Positions 27,475 through 36,026 are shown, counted from the first letter of the stretch. The stretch: DNA of 64,000 nt from DATFQE01 sp963733845 (GCA_963733845.1 CAVTEM010000005.1:248001-312000), one strand, 5' to 3'. Made by a program: numbers and translations. Notes: generated by a model from the sequence alone, not told the origin.

Positions 27475-28847
27475 GCCGCGCGCTCCCAGTAGCGCTTGGC
27501 GTAGCCCCGCTCGGCCACGATCCGCTGCAGCTCGAGCATGGCGGTGTACGTGGGTAGTGCCACGAGCGTGCCACCCGCCGGCGTCAGCTCCAGCGCCCGA
27601 TCGAGCGCGCGGGCCAGGTCGGGCACGACGTCGATCGCGCCTTCGTCGAAGCCGCCGTACTTCGCGCGCAGGGCGAGCTCGGCCGCCCGCCCGCCCGTCA
27701 CCACCAGGCGCTCGAGCCCATCGAGCAGCGGCTCGAAGTCGACGTCCCAGATCCACGAGACGTCGCGGCCGTCGGCGATCTCGTCGTTGAGCGCGGCCAG
27801 AACGAGCCGAGGCGCGCCCCCCGCGACCAGCGTCCGCACCGCCTCGTTGGCGCCGGCCGGGTTCTTGATCAGCAGGACGACGAGCGTCCGGTCGCCGACA
27901 GCGATCCGCTCGAAGCGCCCGAAGGCGGCGCTGAAGCGCTCCAGCCCCGCCACCACCTCGGCCAGCGGGACGTCCTGCGCGAGCGCCAGGGAGGCGGCCG
28001 CGAGGGCGTTGTAGACGTTGTAGAGGCCGGGCAGCGGCAGCGACACCCGTGCCGCCCCCTCGGGTGCGACGAGCTGGAACTCCACGCCGTCGAGTCCTCC
28101 GAGCTCGATCTCCCGCGCGACGACGTCCGGCTGCGGTCTTGCGTGGCCGCAGGCGGGACAGCGGTAGTCGCCGAGGTGCCCGACGTAGGCGGCCGCGTAC
28201 TCGTACGGAGTCCCGCAGACCAGGCACCACTTGGAGTCGGCGGCGTGCTGCAGCGTGGGGGAGGAGTGGCGCGGGTCGTCGAGCCCGAACAGCAGGCGCC
28301 GCTCGCGCTCGCGCGCGAGGTCTCCGACCTGCGGGTCGTCCGCGTTGGCGACCACGAACGCCGAGGGGTCCAGACCAGCGACCGCTGAACGCCAGCGGGC
28401 GGCGACGTGCTCCAGCTCGCCGTAGCGGTCGAGCTGGTCGCGGAAGAGGTTCCCGAGCGCCAGCGCGCGGGGACGCACGCGGCGGATCACCTCGGGCAGC
28501 GCCGCCTCGTCCACCTCGAACAGGCCCAGCTCGGCGTCGCGGGCCGAGAGCAGCGTCGAGGCGACCCCCGAGAGCAGGTTGGCTCCGGCGCGGTTGTGGG
28601 CGAGCCGCACCCGCGGGGAGAGGATCTCCGCGACCATCGCCGCGGTCGTCGTCTTTCCGTTCGTGGCCGACACGAGCAGCGAGCCGCGGGGCAAACGCGC
28701 GGCGAGCCGGTCGACCGCATCCGGGTCGAGCTTGGAGAGCACCTTCCCCGGCAGTGTCGTGCCGCCGCCGGCGCCGGTGAAGCGCGAAAGCGTGCCGGCC
28801 GCCCGGGCGGCGGCGATGCCGGCGACGAGCGGAATGCGCGGTCGCAT
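27471..28847 (-). CDS. murT: Lipid II glutaminyl synthase, Mur-ligase-like subunit
   Basis: The 458-residue MurT has the Mur ligase ATP site SATNGKTTTAAMVAEIL, the central region with GNLFRDQLDRYGELE and a four-Cys zinc ribbon (WCLVCGTPYEY and YRCPACGHARP) that is typical of MurT and absent from MurC-F. The C-terminal DUF1727 domain follows (NPAGANEAVRTL, ALNDEIADGRDVSWIWDVDF). ATG 28847 is the start; gatD overlaps its end. Together they amidate the second stem residue of lipid II at the inner membrane face. Confidence 0.93.
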   Translation of the reverse strand: MRPRIPLVAGIAAARAAGTLSRFTGAGGGTTLPGKVLSKLDPDAVDRLAARLPRGSLLVSATNGKTTTAAMVAEILSPRVRLAHNRAGANLLSGVASTLLSARDAELGLFEVDEAALPEVIRRVRPRALALGNLFRDQLDRYGELEHVAARWRSAVAGLDPSAFVVANADDPQVGDLARERERRLLFGLDDPRHSSPTLQHAADSKWCLVCGTPYEYAAAYVGHLGDYRCPACGHARPQPDVVAREIELGGLDGVEFQLVAPEGAARVSLPLPGLYNVYNALAAASLALAQDVPLAEVVAGLERFSAAFGRFERIAVGDRTLVVLLIKNPAGANEAVRTLVAGGAPRLVLAALNDEIADGRDVSWIWDVDFEPLLDGLERLVVTGGRAAELALRAKYGGFDEGAIDVVPDLARALDRALELTPAGGTLVALPTYTAMLELQRIVAERGYAKRYWERAA

Positions 28848-29050
28848 CCGGGGGAGCCTAACGAGAGGCCGCTGTTCACTCGTTCGGGGGAAATCCCCCT
28901 GGTTCTGCTGGGTTCCTCCCCCGACGGGGGATGAGGCTGCGCCGCGCTGGACGTACTTCCGCTCGATTTAGACGTCCGGTATGCGCTCACTCGTGCTGGT
29001 TCGAGCACGTCTGTTAGGGGCGACTTGCAGTTGACGAGATTTGCTCTACC
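28848..29050. promoter_or_regulatory. Divergent intergenic region with several hairpins
   Basis: The gap between murT and the repeat protein is AT-richer than its surroundings. It holds GGGGG-AAAT-CCCCC (about 28887-28900), then CCCCC-GAC-GGGGG, and CGTGCT-GGTTCG-AGCACG (about 28992-29010). A weak candidate promoter for the plus-strand gene is TTGCAG (29025-29030), 16 bases, then TACCAT (29047-29052). If it is used, transcription would begin at or very near ATG 29060, giving a leaderless mRNA. Confidence 0.35.
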
Positions 29051-29749
29051 ATGTTTGGCATGGCCCGCAAGCCGGCCTACCGGGCGCTCGAGAACATCGA
29101 TCCCGAGGCGCTCGCGGCCTTTCAGCGCCGGATCCGCCGCCGCTACTCGGACGAGTCGATCCTGGCCGAGCTGAAGGCGTGCGCTCAGCGGCTCGGACGC
29201 TCGCCGACGATGCGCGAGTTCGCGGGCGACCCGAAGACGAGGGTGCACCCGCAGACGGTGATCGAGCACTTCGGCAGCTGGAACGAGGCGAAGCGCAGGG
29301 CGGGCCTCGTGCCACGCCGGTTCGCCACCCGAGAGGAGCTGCTCGACCTGCTTCGCGGCCTCGGAGAGCGGCTCGGCCGGACGCCGACGGCCAAGGATCT
29401 CGACGCGAGCCGCCGCTCGATGCCGTCCAAGTCGCTCTACTGGCACACCTTCGGCTCGCTCACGAACGCGCTGCGCGAGGCCGGCTTCGACGTCCCGGTG
29501 GGGGAGGAGCGGCTCGAGCGCGCGGTCGACCAGGGGGCTGCGCTGGCTCGGGGGCTCGGGCGGCTACCGAAGTTCGCCGACTGGGGCGAGGCGCGGCGCG
29601 CCGATGCGTCGCTGCTGACCGAGTGGCAGGTCTACCGCATGTTCGACGCCAGGCGAGGCGCCTGGTCGACGTTCCAGTTCCTGATTCGCGAGCGCCTGCG
29701 CGAGCAGGGCGTCGGCGTCTCCGAGGACGGGACGCTCGCGGCGGCTTGA
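29051..29749 (+). CDS. Protein of three homing-endonuclease-associated repeats
   Basis: The 232-residue protein consists of three copies of an approximately 55-residue helical repeat (about residues 31-84, 90-147 and 150-215), each with a pattern like L-x-RLGRSPT-x-x-F followed by FGSWNEAKRRAG or FGSLTNALREAGF. This is the homing-endonuclease-associated (HNH) repeat, a helix-turn-helix-like DNA-binding module. No HNH, LAGLIDADG or GIY-YIG nuclease domain is present, so DNA binding or regulation is more likely than cutting. ATG 29051 is the first start; ATG 29060 fits a possible leaderless transcript and removes only MFG. Confidence 0.7.
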   Translation: MFGMARKPAYRALENIDPEALAAFQRRIRRRYSDESILAELKACAQRLGRSPTMREFAGDPKTRVHPQTVIEHFGSWNEAKRRAGLVPRRFATREELLDLLRGLGERLGRTPTAKDLDASRRSMPSKSLYWHTFGSLTNALREAGFDVPVGEERLERAVDQGAALARGLGRLPKFADWGEARRADASLLTEWQVYRMFDARRGAWSTFQFLIRERLREQGVGVSEDGTLAAA

Positions 29750-29755
29750 GGCCCG

Positions 29756-30544
29756 CTAGACGGCGGCCGCGATCGCGGCCAGGCGCTTGAGGCACGACGC
29801 GCCCTCGCGAGGCGCGCGAACGGCGGGGAGGGGGGTCTCCTCGAAGGCGTGGTCGGGCCGGAAGCGCTCTCGCCAGACCTCCCGTCCGTGGGCCAGGGCG
29901 AGCAGGGTCCCCTCCTGGATCTCCTCACGCTCGAGCTCGAGCTCGCAGTAGCGCTCTGCGAGCTTCAGCGTCGCCTCGGTCGACGCGAAGAGGATCTCCT
30001 GCTCGCCGCGGCCGACCCAGAGCGGGCGGCCGACGCCTCGGGCGAGGAAGAGCACGTCAGCGCGGCGCTCGTCCATCCAGGCGGATGCCATCGAGCCGCA
30101 CAGCTCCTCGAGCACCTCGGCACGGCTGTCCGCGAACTGGGCGAGCGCGAAGATCGCGACCGAGTCGACGGTCATGTCCGGAGCAGAGCGCACGAATCGA
30201 TGCCGGGCAAAGATCTCTTCGTCGTTCGTGATGATCCCGTTGTGGATCCCGACGACGCTCCCGTGACGCACGGGGTGGTTGTTGGACTCGATCGACGGGA
30301 GGCCCTTCGTGTAGTCGCGCACGTGGACGAGCACCTGGGTGGCATCGTCCGGGACGCTGACGCGATCGAGGAGCGCGCTCGCACCGGAGCGCTGCTTGTG
30401 CACCTCGACGCTACCGCTGGAGCGGTACGCGTACCCGACTGCATCGGCCCCGCGCTCGGCGATCCCGGCGAGCAATGCCTGCGCGGTGAACGTGCGATCG
30501 AAGTCGCTGTTGGAGTTGAGGCTGTATCCCGCGATTCCGCACAT
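29756..30544 (-). CDS. Stand-alone class II glutamine amidotransferase domain
   Basis: The 262-residue protein starts MCGIAGY, placing the Ntn nucleophile Cys at position 2 after Met removal. GAD and HNGIITNDEEIF, which correspond to the glutamine-binding elements of GlmS/PurF-type glutaminases, follow, as does HVRDYTKGLPSIESNNHPV. No synthetase, isomerase or phosphoribosyl domain is attached, so it would be an amidase or the ammonia-supplying subunit of an unknown partner. It converges with the repeat protein (6-base gap) and diverges from a sigma factor gene. Confidence 0.75.
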   Translation of the reverse strand: MCGIAGYSLNSNSDFDRTFTAQALLAGIAERGADAVGYAYRSSGSVEVHKQRSGASALLDRVSVPDDATQVLVHVRDYTKGLPSIESNNHPVRHGSVVGIHNGIITNDEEIFARHRFVRSAPDMTVDSVAIFALAQFADSRAEVLEELCGSMASAWMDERRADVLFLARGVGRPLWVGRGEQEILFASTEATLKLAERYCELELEREEIQEGTLLALAHGREVWRERFRPDHAFEETPLPAVRAPREGASCLKRLAAIAAAV

Positions 30545-30800
30545 ATCGGTCTCTCTAACTTAGTTGCAGTACCAGACGACGAAAGGGCTAAACCTGGGCT
30601 CGAATGCGACAAAACCGCACGCGACCCCTGCTTCATTACGACGCATGGGTCTCCTGCCGGTTTGTATGAGAAATGTGAAGAATTCTCCGCAATCGCTCCA
30701 CACACACCTGAACGGCCCTCCTCGGCCTCCTCGCATCCCTCGATCGAGGGTTTGAGCTTTCGCTCAAGTCCATTCGTCAGAACGCCGATAGACGGTTCGA
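30545..30800. promoter_or_regulatory. Divergent AT-rich regulatory region with a 14-bp palindrome
   Basis: This 256-base gap separates the glutaminase (minus) and a sigma factor (plus). CCCTCGATCGAGGG at 30737-30750 is a perfect palindrome. It is followed at once by TTGAGC-TTTC-GCTCAA, a six-bp stem with a four-base loop, about 35 bases before the sigma start. These could form an operator plus a structured leader. The palindrome has the same form, CCCTCG-N2-CGAGGG, as one upstream of the arginase-family gene at 45122. No confident -10/-35 pair was assigned. Confidence 0.45.
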
Positions 30801-31751
30801 ATGGCACAACGGCCCCTACCCGAGCGGGACTTCGACACGCCCGCAGAACCGCATCTCGAGCTGCTCCCTCCGGCCGAAGCCGAACCGGAGGAGGCCGAGG
30901 AGCGTGAGGAGCGTGAAGAGGCGGGGCCGACCCAGGACCCCCTCAAGCTCTACGTCCGTCAGATCGGCGACGGCCCGCTGCTCACAGCGGCGGAGGAGCG
31001 GGAGCTCGCCCGGCGCAAGGACGCGGGCGACGAGCTGGCCAAGCAGCGGCTGATCGAGTGCAACCTGCGCCTGGTCATGTCGATCACGCGCAACTACACG
31101 AAGGCCGGCGTTCCGCTGCTCGATCTGATCCAGGAGGGCAACCTGGGCCTGATTCGCGCCGTCGAGAAGTTCGACTGGAAGCTCGGCTACAAGCTGTCGA
31201 CGTACGCGACCTGGTGGATTCGCCAGGCCGTGACGCGCGCGCTCGCCGACCAGGGGCGGACGATCCGACTCCCGGTCCACGTCGCCGAGCAGGCCCGCCG
31301 CGTGCTCCGTGCCCGCAGGATCCTGACGCAGAAGCTCAACCGCGACCCGGTTCCCGAGGAGCTGGCGGCGGAGAGCGGCCTCACGGTCGAGCGCGTGAAC
31401 GAGCTGCTCGAGCTCGTCGAGGATCCCGTCAGCCTCGAGACGCCGGTCGGCGACGGCGAGAGCATGTACTCCGACCTGATCGAGGACAAGGATTCCGAGT
31501 CGCCCGCCGGCGCCACCGCGAAGCTCCTGCGCTCGCGTGAGCTGGCCCGGGCGCTCACCCGCCTCAACCCCCGCATGCAGCGCGTTCTGGCGCTGCGCTT
31601 CGGGCTCGACGGAGAGAAGCCGCAGACGCTCGAGCAGGTCGGCGGCGAGCTCGGGATCACGCGCGAGCGCGTCCGCCAGCTCGAGTCGCGCGCCCTCCGC
31701 GAGCTCCGCACGGTCGCGCCGAGCCTCCAGCTCTACCTCGAGGCCGAGTAG
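30801..31751 (+). CDS. RNA polymerase sigma factor, group 2 (RpoD/SigA family)
   Basis: The 316-residue factor has sigma regions 1.2 to 4.2: DPLKLYVRQIGDGPLLTAAEE (1.2), NLRLVMSITRNYTKAGVPLLDLIQEGNLG and KLSTYATWWIRQAV (2.1-2.4), region 3, and LEQVGGELGITRERVRQLESRALRELR (4.2). Region 1.1 is absent; an acidic Glu-rich N-terminus replaces it. A second, slightly longer factor lies 700 bases away on the other strand and looks more like the housekeeping one, so this is probably a group 2 (SigB/HrdD-like) factor for stationary phase or stress. Confidence 0.88.
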   Translation: MAQRPLPERDFDTPAEPHLELLPPAEAEPEEAEEREEREEAGPTQDPLKLYVRQIGDGPLLTAAEERELARRKDAGDELAKQRLIECNLRLVMSITRNYTKAGVPLLDLIQEGNLGLIRAVEKFDWKLGYKLSTYATWWIRQAVTRALADQGRTIRLPVHVAEQARRVLRARRILTQKLNRDPVPEELAAESGLTVERVNELLELVEDPVSLETPVGDGESMYSDLIEDKDSESPAGATAKLLRSRELARALTRLNPRMQRVLALRFGLDGEKPQTLEQVGGELGITRERVRQLESRALRELRTVAPSLQLYLEAE

Positions 31752-31784
31752 CTCGCCAGCCAAGGCGACGGGTACCGTGGACGG

Positions 31785-32516
31785 GTGCCCGGCTTCGTCG
31801 ACATCCACTCGCATGTCGTGCCCTCGGGCGACGACGGCGCGCAGACGGTCGAGCAAGGCATCGAGCTGTGCCGCGAGGCCGCTCGACGCGGCACGACCGT
31901 CCTCTACGCAACGCCGCACGTCTGGGCGCACCTGCCCTTGACGGCCGAGCGCGAGCGGTTGCTGCTGGAGGCATTCGAGCGGGTCGCAGCGGCCGCACCG
32001 CTGGAGTTGAGGCTCGGCTACGAGCTCGCACCGGCACGCTGGCTGCTGCGCGAGGACCTGGGCCGCTACCGGCTCCAGGCCACGGAGTCCGTCCTGATCG
32101 AGGTTCCGTTCGTCGGCTCGCCCGCCGTCACGGTCGCGCTCGCCGAGCTCGCGGAGGCCCAGGGCCTGCAGCCGATCGTCGCGCATCCCGAGCGTGGGGA
32201 GGAGGTCGGCCTGGCGCTCGCTGAGGAGCTGGCCGAGCGAGGCTGGCAGCTGCAGGTGAACGCGAGCAGCCTGCTCGGCCGCCACGGCGACGACGCCGAG
32301 CAGACCGCCTGGGCGCTGCTACGGGACGGGACGCCGGCGTTCGTCGCCTCGGACGGCCACCGGGAGAGCCGGCCGCCGCACCTGGATTCGGCCTTCGAGC
32401 TCGCGAAAGGGGAGCTCGGCCCGGAGGCTGCGCTGCGCTATTTCGACGGGACCGAGCTCGGCGCGGACGCTACTGCTCCACGCCTTCCATCTCGCGCAGC
32501 TTCGCCAGGCGCCTGA
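31785..32516 (+). CDS. PHP-domain phosphatase (CpsB/YwqE-like)
   Basis: The 243-residue protein begins PGFVDIHSHVVPSGDDGAQT, the metal-binding start of the PHP family, followed by YATPHVW, EVPF, PIVAHPERG and ASDGHRESRPPHL. These match CpsB/Wzb-type metal-dependent protein tyrosine phosphatases, which act on tyrosine kinases controlling capsule or exopolysaccharide export; no such kinase is in the window. GTG 31785 lies 33 bases after the sigma gene, so the pair may be one operon. The last 47 bases overlap the convergent rpoD-like gene. Confidence 0.78.
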   Translation: MPGFVDIHSHVVPSGDDGAQTVEQGIELCREAARRGTTVLYATPHVWAHLPLTAERERLLLEAFERVAAAAPLELRLGYELAPARWLLREDLGRYRLQATESVLIEVPFVGSPAVTVALAELAEAQGLQPIVAHPERGEEVGLALAEELAERGWQLQVNASSLLGRHGDDAEQTAWALLRDGTPAFVASDGHRESRPPHLDSAFELAKGELGPEAALRYFDGTELGADATAPRLPSRAASPGA

Positions 32517-33534
32517 GCGAGTCGAGCTCGATCTGGCGGACGCGCTCGCGTGTCAGCCCGAGCCGGCGGCCGATCTCCTCGAGCGTCTTCGGCTCGTGGT
32601 CTCCCAGGCCGTAGCGCAGGACGATCACCTGCCGCTCGCGGTCGCCGAGCGCGCCGAGCGCGAGCGTGAGGGCCTGCGAGCGCAGGTTGATCTCGACTTC
32701 GTCCTCGGGCAGCGGGCCCTCGCCCGCGAGGAAGTCGCCGAAGACCGCGTCCTCCTCTTCGCCGACGGGCTGGTCGAGGCTCGTGGACGCGCGCGCCGCG
32801 GCACGCACCTCGCGTGCCTGCTCGATCGGAAGGCTGGCTTCCTCGGCGATCTCGTCCAGCGTCGGCTCGCGCCCGAGCTGCGTCCAGAGGATGCGCTCGG
32901 CCTTGTTCATCTTCTGCAGCCGCTCGACGATGTGGACCGGCATCCGGATCGTCCGCGCCTTGTCGGCGAGCGCCCGCGCGACCGCCTGGCGGATCCACCA
33001 GGTGGCGTACGTGGAGAACTTGTAGCCCCGGCGCCAGTCGAACTTCTCGACGGCGCGGATCAGCCCGAGCGTGCCCTCCTGGATCAGGTCGAGGAAGGGG
33101 AGCCCCTGGTTGCGGTAGTTCTTGGCGATCGAGACGACCAGGCGCAGGTTGGACTGGATCATGTGCTGCTTCGCCTGCATGTCACCGCGCTCGATCCGCT
33201 TGGAAAGCTCGACCTCCTGGGCCGCGGTCAGGAGCGCATGCCGGCCGGCCTCACGCAGGAACAGCTGGAGCGCGTCGGTCGTGGTCTCGAACGACGTCTG
33301 CAGCGGCGGTGGCGGAGGCGGCGGCGGGGCGGCGTCAGGGCGCTCGTCCTCGTTGATCTCGACGTTCCGCTGGTCGAGCTCGCGGTACAGGGCTTCCGTC
33401 TCGAGCGCGTCCAGCTCGTGCGTCTCGACCAGCTCGGTGAGCTGCGTGCGGCGGACGACGCCGGATTCAGCCGCGCCCTCCAGCAAGATCCGGACGTCCT
33501 CGTACTGGAGAACGCTCTCGATGTAAACCGACAT
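32470..33534 (-). CDS. rpoD: Primary-type RNA polymerase sigma factor
   Basis: The 354-residue factor has an N-terminal region 1.1-like segment (SVYIESVLQYEDVRILLEGA), a Pro-rich linker of about nine prolines, region 1.2 (DALQLFLREAGRHALLTAAQE), region 2 (GLPFLDLIQEGTLGLIRAVE, FSTYATWWIRQAVARAL), region 3 and region 4.2 (LEEIGRRLGLTRERVRQIE). The presence of a 1.1-like segment and the canonical QIE-DSLRRL tail suggest the housekeeping factor. An AGGAG site lies about six bases before ATG 33534. The long upstream non-coding region would allow complex control. Confidence 0.88.
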   Translation of the reverse strand: MSVYIESVLQYEDVRILLEGAAESGVVRRTQLTELVETHELDALETEALYRELDQRNVEINEDERPDAAPPPPPPPPLQTSFETTTDALQLFLREAGRHALLTAAQEVELSKRIERGDMQAKQHMIQSNLRLVVSIAKNYRNQGLPFLDLIQEGTLGLIRAVEKFDWRRGYKFSTYATWWIRQAVARALADKARTIRMPVHIVERLQKMNKAERILWTQLGREPTLDEIAEEASLPIEQAREVRAAARASTSLDQPVGEEEDAVFGDFLAGEGPLPEDEVEINLRSQALTLALGALGDRERQVIVLRYGLGDHEPKTLEEIGRRLGLTRERVRQIELDSLRRLAKLREMEGVEQ

Positions 33535-33781
33535 CTAGCTCCTGTTCTGTTCCCGTTGGACGGCGAGAGCCAAACATACGCGTCTCGGTGGGCCCGGGTC
33601 GGTGGAAGGCACCGGTCAGAGCCGCCGAGGCAACGTCGCCGCCTCCGTCGTGCGCAGACGGAGGCTGGCGGTGACACCGGCACGGTACTCCCGCGTGCCC
33701 GCAGAAGCAACGAATCCGAAACTCACGGGTTGTTCCGTGTCGCGCGAGTTGCCCCCGGATCGCGCAACAGCCGAACGCACG

Positions 33782-33795
33782 ATAACGCGCGTTAT
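33782..33795. promoter_or_regulatory. Perfect 14-bp palindrome upstream of rpoD
   Basis: ATAACGCGCGTTAT reads identically on both strands and lies about 250 bases upstream of the rpoD-like start. Its form resembles operators of dimeric helix-turn-helix repressors such as TetR-type proteins. No regulator gene is adjacent. Which gene it would control is unknown. Confidence 0.4.
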
Positions 33796-33851
33796 GTCAA
33801 GTCGAGGCTTGCCGCGCTCCACCCCGGCTCGGCTGCTGACTCTCGCGACAG

Positions 33852-34221
33852 GTCCGATTTGACGACCGTGCCCAGATCGGACAAACTCCCGCACTCGCAT
33901 CGCTGAGCCGTTCCGTTGGACGGAGCGATCCTCGAGCAGGTGCCGACTCCTCTGCCTCGTCACAACCTGGAAAGAAAGCTGTGGAAATGTGGAAAACTGA
34001 ACTTTCCGCAAATTGCGGGTTTTCCTTTCTCCGACGACTTGCGGGTCCCCTCGACTGCCCCTAGATTGCGTCCTGCGCCGAACACGGAACGCGAGTAGGT
34101 TGAAGCGGCACCGGGCAGTCGTAGGCGGAAGCCGAAAGCTGGCTGAGGCAGTGGACGGAAGCGAAACCGGTTCGGCGAAATGGCCCGAGGGGGTGCTTGC
34201 ACTTCCTCGGGCCTTTACTTT
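33852..34221 (+). ncRNA. Candidate small RNA gene with intrinsic terminator
   Basis: The 730-base gap 33535-34264 has no convincing protein gene in its central part. Within it, TTGACG (33859-33864) and CAAACT (33882-33887), 17 bases apart, form a possible promoter lying between inverted arms GTCCGAT (33852-33858) and ATCGGAC (33876-33882). A GC-balanced stretch with many short stems follows, ending at the strong terminator 34182-34221. The implied transcript is about 330 nt. I checked by eye for tmRNA, RNase P RNA and SRP RNA core motifs and did not find them. It might equally be a long leader or merely the end of an unseen transcript. Confidence 0.35.
34182..34221 (+). terminator. Strong Rho-independent terminator
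   Basis: GGCCCGAGG (34182-34190) pairs with CCTCGGGCC (34205-34213), and the interior GGGTGC/GCACTT extends the stem with two G-T wobbles. TTTACTTT follows directly. It is the clearest intrinsic terminator in the window and no annotated gene ends nearby on the plus strand, which is the main reason to suspect an RNA gene upstream. Confidence 0.75.
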
Positions 34222-34264
34222 GCCCGCACCTTTTCAGCTTGCAGCGAATAGCATCCGCGGACTC

Positions 34265-34468
34265 GTGCACCTGCGTTCCCCCAGCATCGATCAGGGCGTC
34301 CAGGCAGGCCTCTGGGGCATCGGCCTCGCGGTGCTGATCTGGCTCGGCCTGCTGGCGTTCGGCGTCTCCGGGGGGACGTCGTTCATCATGGCCGTGCTGG
34401 CGGGGGCCGCGATCTTCCTGTACGTCCGCCTCTTCGGCGGCGACGAGCCCCAACGCTCCCGCCGGTAG
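34265..34468 (+). CDS. Small two-helix membrane protein
   Basis: The 67-residue product HLRSPSIDQGVQAGLW... has two hydrophobic helices (about residues 15-32 and 37-55) and a short charged tail. GTG 34265 is chosen because the helices begin just after it and because it lies downstream of the terminator; the frame extends upstream into the non-coding stretch without homology. Function unknown. It converges with a membrane gene on the other strand. Confidence 0.5.
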   Translation: MHLRSPSIDQGVQAGLWGIGLAVLIWLGLLAFGVSGGTSFIMAVLAGAAIFLYVRLFGGDEPQRSRR

Positions 34469-34491
34469 AGCACGCGGCGTTGGCGCTTCCG

Positions 34492-35059
34492 TCAGCGTCG
34501 CGGCGGCTCGGCCGGCTCCGCGTGGCGCGTGACGGCCGTGTCGCGGTCGCCGTTCTCGACGTCCGCCGGCGTGTCGTGGTCGGGGCACCTCGGCTGGCTC
34601 CTCGGCTGGCTCCTCGGCCGGCGGCACCTCGCGGATGCGCGGGCCGGTCGTGTCGAACGTGAAGCCGAAGGTGAGCCCCGCCAGGAAGGCGAGCGGCCCG
34701 GCGAGGTCGAGCAGGTCCTCGAGCACTCCGCCGAGACCGAGGTCGTCCGACCAGTCGACGACGTGCTGCTGGAGCCAGTTCTCCTGTGGCTGCCCGGCCG
34801 CCAGGACCCAGCCGGCGACGAGGAGCGCCGGCAGGAACCCGAGCAGGAAGACCGTGCCGCTGAGGCGCGGCCACCCCCACTTCGTCCAGCCGCCAAGGAG
34901 CTGCGACAGCGCCATCCCCAGTCCTGCGGCCGCCACGAGGCCGTAGAGAGCCCAGTAGTCGGCGGTGGAGTCGTCCCCGATCTGCGCAGCGGCCCAGATG
35001 AGCACGACTGCCGTAGCGACGCCGATGAGCGTCAGCACTGCTCTGGTGAGTCCAAGCAT
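34492..35059 (-). CDS. Four-helix membrane protein with acidic tail, one frameshift at about 34575
   Basis: From ATG 35059 (MLGLTRAVLTLIGVATAV) the protein has four hydrophobic segments, ending in a Pro/Glu-rich tail with repeated EEPA units. Near 34575 the minus strand reads GTGCCCCGACCACGAC; dropping one C restores VPDHDTPADVENGDRDTAV and a stop at 34492, giving about 189 residues. The uncorrected frame continues for another 140 residues of Arg-rich text antisense to other sequence. No family was recognised. A one-base gain in a C run is a likely assembly error. Confidence 0.55.
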
Positions 35060-35191
35060 GTCGGGAGACTTCCCCGCCCAGGCCGGATTTACACCTAGAA
35101 GAGGCGGGCGGTCCCCCTGCGATCGATCAGCCAGCCGTGATTTGAGGCGTTGCGACACCTCAGCGTCGGGCTAGCGCAGCCGAGCTGGCTG

Positions 35192-35797
35192 TCAGTCGAG
35201 CCAGAGGCGGCGCGCGTCGAAGCGAGTCGAATGCAGCTCGGCGCTGAACTCGTCCACCACCTGCGGGGCGTCGGCGGCGAAGACGTGCTCGAGCACGCCC
35301 ACCTCGCGGTCGTTGTGGAACGGGACGTCGACGTGCGAGCCCGAGACGAGGTTGAGCGAGAGGGAGTGGCACGCCGGGCAGCGGACGAGCAGCCCGACCG
35401 TGTCCCGCAGCGCGCCGGGCGCGAGCAGGGTGAACGAGGACGGGAAGACCGGCCGCGGCTGCCCCTCCGGGTAGCAGAAGAAGCTCCAGGGCCACTCCCC
35501 CGCCTCGATCCGGCGGGCGGCCAGGTCGCCGAGCTCGGACGCGAGCGCGTCCAGACGGTCGGTCATGAGGTTGTGGAACTGGCCGTCGCCGAGGCCGAGC
35601 GGCGCCCAGTCGAGCTCCGCGTCGGAAACGAGCGCCAGGTGCTCCCGGCCGCAGGAGCACGCGAAGCTGACCTGGTACACGGCCGGGTGCGAGGCCCCTG
35701 GCAGGCGCTCGAGGCGACGGAAGGCGGAGAGCCGGGCTGCGGCCTCCCCCCGCGAGGGACACGCGAAGCGAAACTCCGTCCGTAGCGCGTCGTACAT
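35192..35797 (-). CDS. CpXC-like zinc-site protein
   Basis: The 201-residue protein MYDALRTEFRFACPSRGE has cysteines arranged as FACP, SFACSCGREHL and LVRCPACHSLS, suggesting a structural zinc site and a CpXC-type domain; the middle and C-terminal parts are globular with no known active site. ATG 35797 has a GGAGG site four bases upstream and TATAGT, a good -10 element, about 15 bases further up. The frame is open to 35911 but the ribosome site supports the internal ATG. Confidence 0.5.
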   Translation of the reverse strand: MYDALRTEFRFACPSRGEAAARLSAFRRLERLPGASHPAVYQVSFACSCGREHLALVSDAELDWAPLGLGDGQFHNLMTDRLDALASELGDLAARRIEAGEWPWSFFCYPEGQPRPVFPSSFTLLAPGALRDTVGLLVRCPACHSLSLNLVSGSHVDVPFHNDREVGVLEHVFAADAPQVVDEFSAELHSTRFDARRLWLD

Positions 35798-36026
35798 GGG
35801 CCTCCTATCACTATAGGTCGGCCCTGCGGACGAACTCCATGCCCCAAGCGAGGTCCGGGGTCTTGGTGGGACGCCGCTCGCCGCTGGGGTGCGCTGCTCG
35901 TTCTGAGGCAAGGACGCAGGGAGCGTCCGTGTATCTGGGACGCGTAGCGTGGCGCGACTGAGGACGCAGCCTCGGGGCGAGCAGCGCGGCCCGGCGGCTC
36001 AGCGTCGTTCCGCCAAGGCCCCCCTA

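Noticed and set aside
33980..33996. Two overlapping DnaA-box-like nonamers (TTTTCCACA and ATTTCCACA on the minus strand)
   Set aside because: Only two sites are present and no dnaA, dnaN or gidA-type genes are near, so a replication origin is not supported.
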